Made by a program: the position numbers and the translations under genes. The notes below the pieces were generated by a model. It was not told where the DNA came from. It saw nothing but the letters and a program-made list of their open reading frames with translations, and did not search any database. Positions 10,009 through 22,240 of a stretch of DNA of 64,000 nt are shown here, piece by piece. The number at the start of each line of letters is the position of its first letter. Position 1 is the first letter of the stretch. Source of the DNA: Magnolia sinica (lineage: Eukaryota; Streptophyta; Magnoliopsida; Magnoliales; Magnoliaceae); the NCBI RefSeq assembly GCF_029962835.1, contig NC_080584.1, positions 79,202,862 through 79,266,861 of the forward strand, in the 5' to 3' direction.

Positions 10009-13000
10009 GTCTCCTCGACTTCAAAAGAACTCATCCTCGAGTTCTCGTCTTGCTCTGGTTCGTGATACTCGGTCAGGTTTGCGACGTTGAAAGTCCCTGA
10101 GATCACCATATCATCCGAAAGATCAACAACGTAAGCGTTGTCATTGATCTTTCGGATGATTGGTACCCGTCCAATCTTCTTATTTTTCAACTTGTTGTAC
10201 GTTCCGGTCGAAAATCTTTCTTTGCGATGATGAACTATTACTTTGTCACCCACCTTGAATACTTTTTATCGCCGATGCTTGTCCGCTTGCTCATTGTACT
10301 TTTCGTTCGAGGCATGTAGCTTGGTCTGTACCTCCGTATGAATGCCCATGATCCTATCTGTCATATGTTCTGCTGCAATGCTCATTATAGGGAGCTTGGG
10401 CAGAGGGACTAAGTTAAGTGCCTGGCGAGGTACTCGTCTATAAATAACCTAGAATGAGGATTTTCTTGTTAAGCTGTTTACCATGTTGTTGAATGCAAAC
10501 TCCGCTTGAGACAAGGCTAAATCCCACTGCTTCGGTTTTTCTTCTGAAATACATCGAAAGAGGTTTCCCAACGTGCGATTCACAACCTTGGTCTTCTCGT
10601 CAATCTATGGGTGGTAGGCGCTGCTGAACTGAAGTCGTATATCGAATCAAGTCCACAAAGTTCGCCAAAAGTAGCTAATGAACTTCGTGTCACGATCAGA
10701 AGTAGTAGTCTTGGGAACCCCGTGTAGCCGCACAACTTCTCTGAAGAATAGATTCGCCACGTGTGTTGCATTAAGAGTCTTCTTGCATGTAATAAAGTGC
10801 ATCATCTTGGACAAATGATCTACGAACACTGAATCCATGTCGCGTTATGTTCGTGGGAGACCAAGCACGAAATCCATAGATAAATCCTCCAAAGGGTCGT
10901 TAGGCACAGGTAACGGAGTGTAGAGGTCCGTATTATGAGATTACCCGTTGGAGATCTGACAAATATAACAATGTTGGACTGCTTTTCCCACATCACGTAC
11001 CAATTGCGGCCAGTAATACCGCTTTTACATAAGAGTTTGCGTCTTGTCTTGCCCAATGTGTCCACTAAGGTTACCTCCATGTAGCTCTTGGATTATCTAT
11101 TCCCTTAACAAACTTTTGGGGATGCACAGTCGGTTCCCCTTGAAAAGGAACCCATCTAGCATATGTAAGTCATCGAGGTGACCTTCTTGGCATATAACCC
11201 ATGCGTCTTTGAAGTCATCGTTGTCGGCATATATGTCCTTGAGGTGCTCGAACTCGACAACCTCATTGCTCATAGTGAGTAACAAAGTTGCACGGTGACT
11301 CATTGCATCTACTACTTTGTTCTATTGCCCAGACTTATGTTTTAAGACGAACATAAATTCTTATAAAAACGAGATCTATCTAGCATGCACATGGTTAATG
11401 TTAGCTTGGCTATTAATGAATTTGAGAGCTTGATGGTCTGTGTAAAGTATGAATTCCCTTTGAATCAAATAATGTCGCCAATGTCACAGTGCATGGACCA
11501 CTGTGTACAACTTGATCTCGTATATAGACCTTTTCTTGTGTGCATCTCTAAGTTTCTCACTGTAGAAGGCTACTGGCCTACCTTCTTGAGACAAAACTCC
11601 CCTAATCTCGGCATATGAGGCATCACATTCAACTTCAAACAGTTTGTCAAAGTTGGAAAGTACAAGAATCGGGGTCATGAATAACCTACGCTTCATTTCG
11701 GCAAAGCTCCTGTCGGCTTCTTCAGTCCACTAAAACTGCCATTTCTTCATGCAATCTGTGATTTGTGACACAATGGTACTGAAAATTTTCATAAACCGAC
11801 AATAGAATGTCGCTAGTTCATGAAAACTTCATACTTCGTGAATATTTGTAATAATCAACCACTCTCTGATTACCTTCACCTTCTCCTCATCCACTCAAAT
11901 GCCTGTGGATGTTGACATAAACAACAAGCTATCAGTCATGAAGTTTCACTTTTTAAAATTGAGATATAGTCTATTTTCAATGAGCACTTGAACGACCTTC
12001 TTGAGGCGTTCCATATAGGTGGTTTTGTCTTGACTATTTATCAAAATATTATCAAAATAAACCACAATGAACCGCCCAATGAAAGGTTTTAGAACTTGGT
12101 TCATCAATCTCATGAATGTGCTAAGCATATTCGAAAGATCGAAGGGCATGACCATAAATTCGTACAATCCTTCTTTAGTCTTAAAGGCCGTCTGCCACTC
12201 ATCACCCGGCCATATTCGAATTTAATGGTAGTTGCTCCTCAGATCCAACTTAGAGAATAATTTCACGCTTTCAAGCATGTCTAACATATCGTCCATCTGT
12301 GGTATGAAAAATTTGTATTTTATGGTGATTTTGTTGATGGCCCAACTGTCGACACATATACGCCAACTCCCATCTTTCTTTGGAATTAATAGAGCTCATA
12401 CGGCACATGGACTCATGCTTTCTCGAATAAGACCCTAACGGATCAGTTTCTGCGAAATCTAGCACTCATTCGAACTCATCCGATAGTAAGAACGATTGGG
12501 TAAACTGGACCGAGGGACAAAGTTGATATGGTGGTGAATATCTCACATGAAGGGTAACCAATTGGGAAGATTATTAGGCCAAATTTCTTTGAATTCATGT
12601 AACAAGTGCCTTAATCTTTTAGGGATGATGCTAAGCTCGAGTTCCTCCTCTTTTACAATTAATGTATAAGCCTGTCCTGTTTCTTTGGATTCTTCCACGA
12701 AGTCCCATATGGTTAAGAGAAAACGACCCTCCACTTTAGAAGTTTCAAGTGGTCCCTCTAGATCCATAGGGGCTAATATGGTCTTCCGGTCATCCTTGAC
12801 GAAGATATATATATTATCTCGCTCTTTATGAGTTGTGTCATAGTCAGATTGTCAGGGTCAACTTAGTATGTGATATGCTTCCATGTCAACCATATCGCAT
12901 ACTACTTCATCCTTATAATGTTTGTTAATTGAAAAGGATATGGTGCACCGTTCAGTTACCTTTGTTTCGTTGACCTTCTTGATCCAACTGATTATATATG

Positions 13001-14490
13001 GGAAGGTATAATGCTCTGTTTTCAATTGTAATTTTTCCATCATGACCTTAGAGACGATGTTTTCGTTGCTCCCACTGTCAATGATCATATCGCAAACCTT
13101 TCGATTCATCATACGCATAGTTTGGAAGATGTTATACCATTGTGGATGCACTTCTTTTCTTAACACATATAATAACCCCCTCACAATGAGCGACTCGCCG
13201 CGATTTTGCAGAACCCAACCTGACTCATTTGCCTCATCGTCGGTGGTATGCTCTTGTTCTTCAACATCTGGATCTTCATAGGCATTATCAGCACTACCAT
13301 CATTGATGGCGAGTTTGCCACTTTTCGCTGGGGGCAAGTATTTGATAGGTGACCCAATTGGCCACAACGATAGTAGTTGTCAGGCATTTGCCGAGCATAG
13401 AGGTTCGAAATTCTACTTAGACCAATAGCAGTCAATACGCCCTTTTGGGGTCCAGCTTGCCCACTTCTCTGATCTCGGCTCTTAGACGTAGAAGGTTAAG
13501 TGCGTGATCCTACGGGCTCCTTCCCCTTGGACTGTGGAACTCTGTGGGGTGGACCTACCGTAACGACCCTTGTGGTGGTTAGGTCCGTAAGTTAGGAAAT
13601 TCAAGTTGTGCTTCCGCTCGGGTAGCCAACTTGATTACATCATTCATCATCCAAATGGACTGCATTTGGACCCAATCCTGGATTGCCATACACAATCTAC
13701 CTTTGAATCGGGTGACTTGCCGCAATTCAGTCTCGACCAAATCGTTAAGCGTCGCTAGGCGGTAAAATTCTTCTATGTATTCTTTCACTGACTAACTACC
13801 TTGTCAACAATTTTAGTATTGTTGGAATAATACCTAATCGTAATTGCTAGGGAGGAATCGAGTACGTAGTAGTTGCTTCATCCGCTGTCATGTGCGGATT
13901 GGTGCTTTCATCTGCCTAGTTCGTGCGAGTTGCAGTTGTTCCCACTAAGTTAAAGCTCTGCCTTTCAACTTGTAAGCCACAAACTTGACCTTATTTGCTT
14001 CAAGGATGTACATATAATCGAAGAATCACTCAACTTTAGAAAGCCAATCGAGAAAATCCTCAATGTGTAGTTGGTCATTGAAGCTAGGAATATCAACCCG
14101 CATCTTGAATTCCCGATCCGTTCGATCTACTCGATCGTTGCCTTATGTGGGATGTTTGAAGATTATGTCGTCGATCTCTTCCTTGTTGGATCCCCTTCAT
14201 TAGGAATGACCTTTGGATGCACTGCCAGTACTATCGTGCAATCAGGGTGATTACGAGTTTTAGCAATTGGGGGTGGAGGATTACCACCAGAAACACGGAG
14301 TTGCCCAAGGGTTTTCGCCGAGATCAGCCATGCGGTCAATGGAAGCTTACAGCCCTTGCATAACTTTTCGATTCTCTCGATGCGCTGCTTTGAAAGCTGC
14401 CGCCGTTAAAGGTAAATTCCCTGGAGCACCTCTCATGAGATTGTTGCCCGACCTGTCGTTAGAAGCCATCGATCCAAGGAAAAACCTCGC
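9963..14490 (-). pseudogene. Decayed gypsy gag-pol
   Basis: Read on the minus strand from right to left: gag (about 13579-14490, EEFYRLATLNDL block); a zinc knuckle near 13390 reading YRCGQLGHLSNTC, in which the first Cys of CX2CX4HX4C is lost; protease near 13090 (MIIDSGSNENIVS, with the DSG triad); RT near 11950-12430, where the catalytic box reads VVYFDN instead of YFDD; RNase H near 11484-11700 (FEVECDASYAEIRGVLSQ); integrase near 10580-11300 ([10 protein letters not shown] block); and a C-terminal segment 9963-10253. Many frameshifts and stops separate these blocks. The Asp-to-Asn change at the RT centre and the broken zinc knuckle show that the copy is dead. Products would have formed the particle, copied the RNA and integrated the DNA. 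Confidence 0.88.
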
Positions 14491-14501
14491 TTTGATACCA
14501 A
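14486..14501 (-). other. tRNA primer-binding site (initiator Met type)
   Basis: On the minus strand, immediately downstream of the 5' LTR, the sequence TGGTATCAAAGCGAGG differs by one base from the usual plant initiator-tRNA-Met site (TGGTATCAGAGC). Confidence 0.75.
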
Positions 14502-14503
14502 AC

Positions 14504-15227
14504 TGACGCAGGGAAGGACGTGAGGTCAAGCACTATCTTCCTCAAGAATATAACTATTCTGAATCCATGGAACTTCTCCGGACTCCTTACAGAGACTTCT
14601 CGAATCCACGAGGAAAGAAAGCGGGAAAATAGAAATAAATTCTAATAAATTTGAAATTGATTGATGAATGAATAAAAATGAGTTCACAACCCTTTAAATA
14701 GGGGTACCAAGCAATGGAAAGGAAATCAGAATCAAACTACAACTAAAACTCCTAGAATTTGCGACTTACTATAAATAGTAAACTTACTATTTATAGACGG
14801 TCGTGATGTCTACTAGTGCGCAAGGTTTTCAGGCAAAAATAGTAAGTGTCCTATTTGGCTTCACCAAGCCGTTCTCCTATTTTTTCTAAGTCTTTTCATG
14901 TTGGATGCAACTCCTAAAGCCCAACGGATGAGGAGTTATAATCAAACTAAAACTTATTATTTATAGTAAAAATGAAATTAAAAGAGGAAAATGACCGTCG
15001 ATCTAGTGGTATTTTGCAAATCCGGCTTGGGCAACCCGGCATAACAGGGTTGGTTGGCTAAAGTAGCTCGTTCTACCCCAAAATCTTATATTTTACATCT
15101 GATAACTCATTCTAGATTGCAAGGTATGCCTGATTTAAGGTCTGACGGTCCGGATCACTTCTGTAGTCAATCGGGCCTTTTCTGATCCATCTTGGCCATG
15201 TAACTGTCCGTGACCCTCTGTACATCA
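14504..15227 (-). repeat. 5' LTR (element orientation) of family A element
   Basis: 724 bp, TGACGCAGGG to TACATCA on the plus strand, followed by the second GATAT copy. TATA palindrome at 14769-14796. Confidence 0.9.
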
Positions 15228-15232
15228 GATAT

Positions 15233-15515
<283 letters not shown>

Positions 15516-15649
15516 CTCAGCTACGTACCGGTTCGCACGTCATTATGTACAAACCTTCCTATCAACCGTCGGATAAGGCAAATGGTCTGGATGAAGATGC
15601 TTTTAGCACGAGCTTGCAAGAGTAAGTTTCCTTCTCTCGCACACCTCTT

Positions 15650-16152
15650 TATCCATGCGGCCGAAGATTTTTCACATAAAATTCTTCCGTTGTGATACTA
15701 GGTGGGTCCCACCAAGATGTTAATGATAAATCCATGTTGTCCATACATTTTTAAAAATAATATTATGGTATGAACCCAAACCTAAGGTAGATCAAAATCT
15801 CAAGTGGGCCACACAGTGTTGATTGAACTCTCACCATTAAAAACTTCTAAGTGCTACCAAATTTTTAGATCAAGCTGATATTTGTCTTTTTTTTTCCCCA
15901 TCATCCAAGTCCGTATAACCTAATTTATAGGTTGGATGTCAAATAAATATCACGGTGGGCCCTAAAAAATATTTAACAGTGAGAATCATTATCACAGCTG
16001 CTTCCTGTGGTGTGGTCCACTTGAGATTTGGATCTATCTCAGTTTTGGGATAATGCCCTGAAATGATAAGGAAAAACAAATGGACGGGGTAGATTTCTCA
16101 AAAATATTATGGTGGGACCCACCAAGGTTTCTAGCACATGAAAGGCTTTCAC
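15650..16152. repeat. Palindromic MITE copy
   Basis: The left arm (GTGGGTCCCACCAAGATGTT) and right arm (ATATTATGGTGGGACCCACC) are inverted copies, with an inner inverted pair CTCAAGTGGGCCACAC / GTGTGGTCCACTTGAG. The right terminus (CTTTCACAGGAAATCCGCAT) resembles the terminus of the Mutator-like MITE at 30417-30908. Non-coding. Confidence 0.65.
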
Positions 16153-16166
16153 AGGAAATCCGCATC

Positions 16167-16169
<3 letters not shown>

Positions 16170-16217
<48 letters not shown>
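16170..16217. repeat. (TA)n, left flank of MITE
   Basis: Uninterrupted TA run that abuts the MITE terminus GGGAAAAGGTACTAT. Confidence 0.95.
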
Positions 16218-16220
<3 letters not shown>

Positions 16221-17472
16221 AAAAGGTACTATGCGCTCAACCTCACAATAAGTTACCGTGAGGTCGAGCTGTGTGGGCCCCACCGTGATGCGTGTCCACC
16301 ATCAACACCGTGCATTTGATGGGTCCCCTCTAAATTATGGGATATCCCAAAAATCAGCCGTATACGGAACTCAAGTGGGCTATACCATCTAAAATCATGT
16401 GAAAACACCGTTAAAACATATAAAATCACTTGGTGGGGCCCACCTGAGTTTTGAATGCTACTGAAACTTGGTCTGAACCCTCATCCAAGTGGGACACACA
16501 TAATGGATGGGCTGGATTTGCAAACCACATCTTGGTGGGCCCAAAAAATGATTATGAATGTTTTAATGGCGCACGGCCCCTCCCCACTTCTGTATGTGGT
16601 GTGGCCCACACAAGTCACCGATTGACTTGATTTTTGAGGCCTAGGCCCACGATGGAATGGTACATCTGATTGATGGCGTAGATGTTCGAAACGCATCACG
16701 GTGGGGCCCACACAGCTCGATCTCATGTGACGCAGGGATGAACGTGATGAGGATAACTAATCCGAATCCACGGAGCTTCTCTGGACTCCTCACAGAGACT
16801 TCTCGAATTCACGAGGAAAGAAAGAAGAAAATAGAAATAAATTCTACGAAATTCGAAATTGATTAATTGATGAATAAAAACAAGTTCACAACCCTTTAAA
16901 TAGGGGTACCAAGCAATGGGAAAGAAATTAGAATTAAACTACAACTCAAACTCCTAGAATCCGCGACTTACTATAAATAGTAAACTTACTATTTATAGAC
17001 AGTCGTGATGTCTACTAGTGCGCAAGGTTTTCGGCCAAAAATAGTAAGTGTCCTATTTGGCTTCACCAAACTATTCTCCTAATTATTCTAAGCTCTTTTC
17101 ATGTTGGGTTCAACCCCTAAAGCCCGACGGATTAAGAGTTATAATCAAACTAAAACTTACTATTTATAGTAAAAACGAAATTAAAACGGGGAAACGACCG
17201 TCGATCCAGTGGTTTTTTACAATTTCGGGCTGCACAACCCGGCATAGCAGGGTTGGTTGGCTTTAGTAGCTCGTTCTACCCCCAAATCATATATTTTACG
17301 TCAGATAACTCATTCCGGATTGCAAGATACGCCCGATTTAAGGTTCGATGGTCTGGATCACTTCTTTCGACGACCGGGCCTTTTCTGATCCATCTTGGCC
17401 ATGTAACTGTCCATGGCCCGCTCTACATCATCATGGGACAGACTCGTGAGGTCAAGCGCATAGTACCTTTTC

Positions 17473-17474
<2 letters not shown>
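16218..17474. mobile_element. (TA)n-flanked MITE, interrupted by a solo LTR
   Basis: Termini are GGGAAAAGGTACTATGCGCT and its inverted copy ending ACCTTTTCCC. The body matches, in opposite orientation, the uninterrupted 549-bp copy at 26385-26933. The solo LTR at 16728-17430 splits the right terminal arm. Both sides are TA microsatellite. It is non-autonomous and has no coding capacity. Confidence 0.85.
16728..17430 (-). mobile_element. Solo LTR of gypsy family A
   Basis: 703 bp, TGACGCAGGG to CTACATCA, flanked by a perfect TSD TCATG (16723-16727 and 17431-17435). It carries the conserved TATA palindrome (16971-16998). There is no internal region, so it is the product of LTR-LTR recombination. 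Confidence 0.93.

Positions 17475-17520
<46 letters not shown>
17475..17520. repeat. (TA)n, right flank of MITE
   Basis: TA run that starts directly after the MITE terminus TTTTCCC. Confidence 0.95.
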
Positions 17521-17524
<4 letters not shown>

Positions 17525-17639
17525 CTTTTTGTTCATGCGAATTTCATTGTGTGGATATATTAGTATTTCATCTATCAAATTTAGATGATGCGCTCCCATT
17601 GGAAAAAATATATATTCAAAATTCAATATTAACATGTGG

Positions 17640-18130
17640 TTAGGATTGTAGATTAATATATTTAGAGTCCAGACCCCTGACTAAAAAGCTGGGACACGAT
17701 GTGAATATCTTGGCTTAGAAACATTCGTGCAATGTGTACTGTGGCTTTGGGCATCCATCTGGATTGTTACATTCCTAAGATAAGAATAATCTTCTCCTAC
17801 AACGTTTTACGTTCTTTCTTCAGCTCATGCAAAGTACGGCATCTTTTTTTTTTCTCTTCAAAATCATATCATTCATTCAAAAGAAGAGAACTATACATGG
17901 ACGGGACCGACATTCGGGCACCGTACCTATCTTATGGAAGCCCTCTACAGCAGCCAGCAGATGGCCCTTTGCAAAGTAAGGCATCCGATTTCCTTTCTTT
18001 TTCAGCCAACGTAATGTCCTTCCTCTTATAAAGAGAAAGCAAATGACGGATCTCTTTTTCTTTTCTTTTTACCTTTCTCTTTTTCTTTATTTGTTGCATT
18101 TTATTTTTATTTGTTTTTCCCTCCATCCAT
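17640..18130. repeat. Dispersed copy of the ~0.5-kb U repeat
   Basis: Order of words (TTAGGATTGTAGATTAATAT, CTTGGCTTAGAAACATTCGTGCAATG, TTTGGGCATCCATCTGGATTGTTACATTC, TCATGCAAAGTACGGCATC, then a T/C-rich tail) matches the tandem array at 61.5-64 kb. Open frames here are short and not conserved between copies. Confidence 0.6.
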
Positions 18131-18399
18131 CCAGCAGGACTGCCAATTTACAGTCTGACCAATGTATAGTTGGCGGTGTGTCCGTTCGTATGGTATCTAA
18201 GTAAAATCAGATCAACCGCTCTCGTTCGGTAGAATTTGTGCTTTGGATCAGATCGATTGCTGTTCATGTTTTTCCTCAGTGTAGACATATTCTGTTTCTA
18301 CCTGCCTTGTTTTTGCATTATATATTCTTCGGGGTGGATTTAAGAGCCAGTTGGGGGAGTTGGATGCCCAGGAAATGCTCCTCAATCAGAGAATCTAAC

Positions 18400-19332
18400 C
18401 TTTCAATTTATGGCTGATATATTGACGGTTAAGAAGAGATACAATAACTGTCCACATTGACCTGATGAAGTCAAACGTTTCTTCGACTATATAGACATTG
18501 TTGAAGAGAAGAAAGTTAAACTTGTGACTACAAGTTAAAGGACGGAGCTTTGGTTTGGTGGAAACAACTTCAACTCGAGCAAACAAGATAGATGAAGGCG
18601 TCAATCCACATGTGGTCGCGGATGAAGCGGTTGCTTGCATCCGATTCCTCTAAAGAGATTACAATCAAGTACTATTCTAACAAAATCAAAATTCTAAGCA
18701 GGATAACTGATCAGTAAGGGGTTATGCAGAAAAATTTTATTATTTGTCGGTGAGAGACGACCTTATCGAAACGGAATCGCGATAGGCTGCTTGATTTGTC
18801 AGTGGCGGACATGTGAGCCTTATGGATATAGAGAACCAACCCAAGACTTTTAAAATGAAAGGACGATCTCTTATAAACAAACAAGATTTTGTTAAATAAT
18901 CTAAGGAGATGGGAGATGTAGATGCATTAATTGAAAAAGAAAAATATATAGAACTTGCGAACATCTCAGTAGATTTAAAACTAGTATTACAGGAGTTCAA
19001 GGTGATTGGGTTCCATGAACTCCCTAATGATTTTTCTCCATATGAGATATACAAAATCGCATTGATCTTGTCTCAAGGATAATTAGTCTGTTTAATTTTC
19101 CACATTATTAAAAAGAATATGAGATCTTACAAGCATAAATGAAGGAACTGATCTATACTAGTCAAGTCAATGAGGGCATGAGTACATGTATCATGTCAAC
19201 TTAAGAGCCTAATATAAAGTATAAGGAAAATGCTAATAAACAACAGCGTCATAAATTATTTGAGTATCATGAGTGAAATCATTTGGGAAACTTGAAGACA
19301 ATTTTTATTTTTTTTTTTCAAGTGGAGGGGTC
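18400..19332 (+). pseudogene. Gypsy polyprotein remnant (family B)
   Basis: Broken plus-strand frames show gag (VKLVTYKLKDGALVWW near 18507-18555, followed by QLQLEQTR and MKASIHMWSRMKR) and, near 19010-19080, the pre-RT motif ELPNDFSPYEIYKIALILSQG. Most of gag and nearly all of protease, RT and integrase are deleted, and stops are frequent. A purine-rich AAGTGGAGGGG at about 19320-19330 is the likely polypurine tract before the LTR. No 5' LTR is seen. The stretch 18130-18400 shows nothing recognisable. Confidence 0.6.
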
Positions 19333-19964
19333 TGATATAGGACATGACACAGATCCATTCCTATCATGGTTGGAGTGAAATGTGAATTAGCCATAACTTT
19401 TGATCCGGGTATTATTATGAGGTTCATAAGCTATCAATCTTTACTGAAACATGTCATTTGAGGTGAACCGAGCGTCTTTCCATTTCATTAGAAAACATGC
19501 ACTTTCAGCTCAAAAATGAAAACTTAAGGAAACATCATTATTTTTAGTCATTCTAATTTTTTAATATTTTCTTATTTTTAGAGTTTTAGATTTTCTTCTT
19601 TTTTGGAAATATCTTGTAATCATGTTAGGACTCTTCTAGCAAAAGTTTGTTTAGAATTTTTATTTTTATAAATTAGACTTTAAAGAGTTTTATTAGAATT
19701 AGGATATTTATTAGAGTTATAATTTTACTATTTTTGGTAATTAAAAATTTTAATTTTTTTCTATATTAATAGTGTAACAGGGACACATACAGATCAGACA
19801 ATTATCAAGCAATTTATTTCAAATTTTTAGAATTACTTCTAGTTTCTATCTTTCCTCGTGGATTCAAGGCATCTCTCTGAGGAGTCCAGAGAAGCTCCGT
19901 GGATTCAGAGTAGTTATCCTCCTGAGGAAGACGGTGCTCGACCTCAACGTCCTTCCTTGCTTCA
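19333..19964 (+). repeat. LTR of gypsy family B
   Basis: Begins TGATATAGGACATG after a purine-rich tract and ends CCTTGCTTCA. The last 130 bases match the end of family A LTRs (CGTGGATTC, GAGGAGTCCAGAGAAGCTCC, GTTATCCTC, GACGGTGCTCGACCTC), while the first 500 bases do not. Confidence 0.7.
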
Positions 19965-20170
19965 ATTACCAAACAAATAAAGGGAATGTTGGTACTATCA
20001 TGAGTTAGGGTTGTCAACAATTACGTGAACCTGTAATTATACCAGATGCACCTAGTTGGGTTTAAATGGGCCAGATCCAATTTTTAAGATCTATTTAGAA
20101 ATTGGGACCAAGCATACCATTTTTGGACCTAACAAAAAAACCATCTAGCTCATTTTAGTTGGATGGCAAG

Positions 20171-20528
20171 AAATGCTCACATTGAACCAGTTCTCATGAG
20201 GCCTCATGACCACTTTTTGACACATGATGTGGGTATATAATCCAAACAATCCACTAGATAAGTCACCTCATGAAACCTTGAGGGCCCAAAAGTTAGCCCG
20301 ATTCAAAAATCTCATTGGCTATAGCAAATTGTGAGGCAAATCAAGGAAGGGAATTCCCTCTCACTTTGCTACAATCCACTAAAATTTTAGATCGGGCTAA
20401 CTTTTGGACCCCGTGAGTTTCATGAGGTGATTCATCTAGTCGACCATTCTAATTTGAATTTAGTGCCTATATTACTTGTCAAAAAGTCTTCTCGAGGTCC
20501 CATGAGAATGTATTCCCATGTGAGATTT
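20171..20528. repeat. Fold-back element
   Basis: Inverted arms of about 150 bp: CACCTCATGAAACCTTGAGG with GTTAGCCCGAT on the left against ATCGGGCTAAC and GTGAGTTTCATGAGGTG on the right, and outer TTCTCATGAGG against CCCATGAGAA. Loop about 60 bp. Not related to the GGGCCCACC palindromes. Confidence 0.6.
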
Positions 20529-20570
20529 TCACACACAAAGACATGCATAAAGTGTAGTGCTCCCTATGAC

Positions 20571-21203
20571 TAGACTTGTACACGAGTTGAGTTAGCTTAG
20601 TCAACTCACTCGACTCGACTTGGAAAAGCTTGACTCACGTCGGCTCAAAATTGGATTCAGACGGAGTTGAGAGCTAGTTTTCCCAAGCTCGACTTGACTC
20701 AGCTTGAACTTCAACTCAAGTCAATTTGGATTGAATCAGCTTAGTGACTTAGTTATTTTTATCTTGATGTTGCTCACCAAGTGTTTGATGAAATGACTCA
20801 ACGAAGTGTTATTTCAGATGCATACATTCTTCGTAGAATTGGCTGGTGGCGAGGAAGGAATGGATATGAAACAAATAATTACTAAAAAAAAACTGTACAC
20901 TATAGGACTGACCTCATATCTTGTTTTTTATTCTACTCACTGAGTGTTTGATGAAATACTTGTAAAGTGTTGCTATTATTTTGTATTATGTGAGAGATTA
21001 AAAATGCATTATATGTGTTTAAGAAAATGTCTTACAAGCTCGAACTCGGCTTGAATTGGACCGAGCTGCTTACTGAACTGAGCCGAGATGGCCAGTCAAG
21101 CTCGAGGATAGAGCTGAGCCGAGTTCAAGCTGCGGTTAGCTACTACCTGAGCCCAGCAGAGCTATGACAAGCTCGATTTGGTTCAAATCGTGTACAGCTC
21201 TAC
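20571..21203. repeat. Fold-back element with GAGCTCGA-rich arms
   Basis: Termini TAGACTTGTACACGAG and CGTGTACAGCTCTA are inverted. The arms are rich in GAGCTCGAG/CGAGTCGAG words. Same class as 26002-27215. A possible decayed 8-bp TSD (CCTATGAC/CCCGTGAT) is weak. Confidence 0.55.
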
Positions 21204-21829
21204 CCGTGATGCTCTCCTATGAGCCATAGCGTAACCGAACTATCCACACTCAAATCTAAGTCTTTGAGCCAAGAGTACATGATGAAACATGTCCGCCTTT
21301 ATTTTTTATAGGCCCACCATGATGTTTATGTGAAATCCACAAATTGTTACATGTGTGGTTCCATGTTAGGCCTAGGGCTAAAAGATTAGGCTGACCCATG
21401 GTTTAGGTTGATGACACTAGATGAAATAGTTGGAAGAAAGATGTGCACCGTTGATTTTTTAAGAGACTTACTATAATGATTATTTGAAATTCACGTGAAC
21501 CATTAGACGCCACATAATAATTTAGGCCTGGAGCCCAAAAATCAAACCCAGTCTTGATTTAGGTAGGTTACACCAAGAGATATGGTTTGGAGGGTTGGTA
21601 TCACCGCACGTACACATTGTTTCTAATAATGAGGTCCAATTAAATGACAGATGTGCCTGGTTTCTCAAGCTTATGCCTACTAAGGTTGAGCCACTCACCT
21701 AATGGTTAGATTGGATGTTCAAATATATGATGGTGGGCCCACCCAAGGTACACCACCACCCCTCCACCTAAATTGTGACGTAATGGATGAGGAATGCATG
21801 CTGATCGTCTGAATACCTCAGTGCTAATA
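21204..21829. other. No gene recognised
   Basis: Non-coding, with scattered words of the palindromic repeat family (GGCCCACCATGATGT near 21310, CACAAATTG) but no complete copy and no conserved frame. Confidence 0.5.
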
Positions 21830-22240
21830 AAGCCCTATTAGCCTACCATGATGTATGTGTTTTATCTATGTTGTCCATCCATTTTGCTTGCTCATTTTAG
21901 GGCATAAGCCCAAAAATGAGACAGATCTAAATGTCAAGTGAACCACAACATAGGAAACATTAGTGACTGAACACCCAACATTACAAACTAATTACTAAGT
22001 TGCAATGTAATGTTTATATTCAATCCAACCTATTGATTTGGTCACACAGGTTGGATGAAGGGAAAATAACACCAATATCAGCGTGATCCAAAACTTTATG
22101 GGCCCCACGAAGTTTTCAATGGTAGACGTGGAATCACCCCCATTATTTCTACTAATGTGATCTACCCGAGATTTATATCTGCTCCTTTTTTTGGCTCATT
22201 ACCCAAAAAACGGTAGCAAAACCCCCTACATCCGTGATTT
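21830..22240. repeat. Palindromic MITE copy
   Basis: CTACCATGATGTATGTGTTTTATC, GTCCATCCATTTTGC and GCTCATTTTAGGGCATAAGCC on the left; GTGATCTACCCGAGATTTATATCTGC and GGCTCATTACCC on the right, in inverted arrangement. The right terminus is worn. Confidence 0.55.

Larger units (their letters stand above)
9283..15227 (-). mobile_element. Complete Ty3/gypsy LTR retrotransposon (family A)
   Basis: Structure is complete: LTRs 9283-10008 and 14504-15227 with TG/CA ends, a 5-bp TSD, a primer-binding site next to the right LTR and decayed gag-pol between. The order on the minus strand (gag, protease, RT, RNase H, integrase) defines Ty3/gypsy. The two LTRs differ at many sites (about one base in eight to ten in the stretch I compared), so the insertion is old. 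Pol ends inside the LTR, which together with the C-terminal sequence style suggests a CRM/Reina-type chromovirus; that lineage call is an inference. Confidence 0.92.

Noticed and set aside
17732-18031. 99-codon frame in the U repeat copy
   Set aside because: The frame is not conserved in the three copies at 61.5-64 kb.
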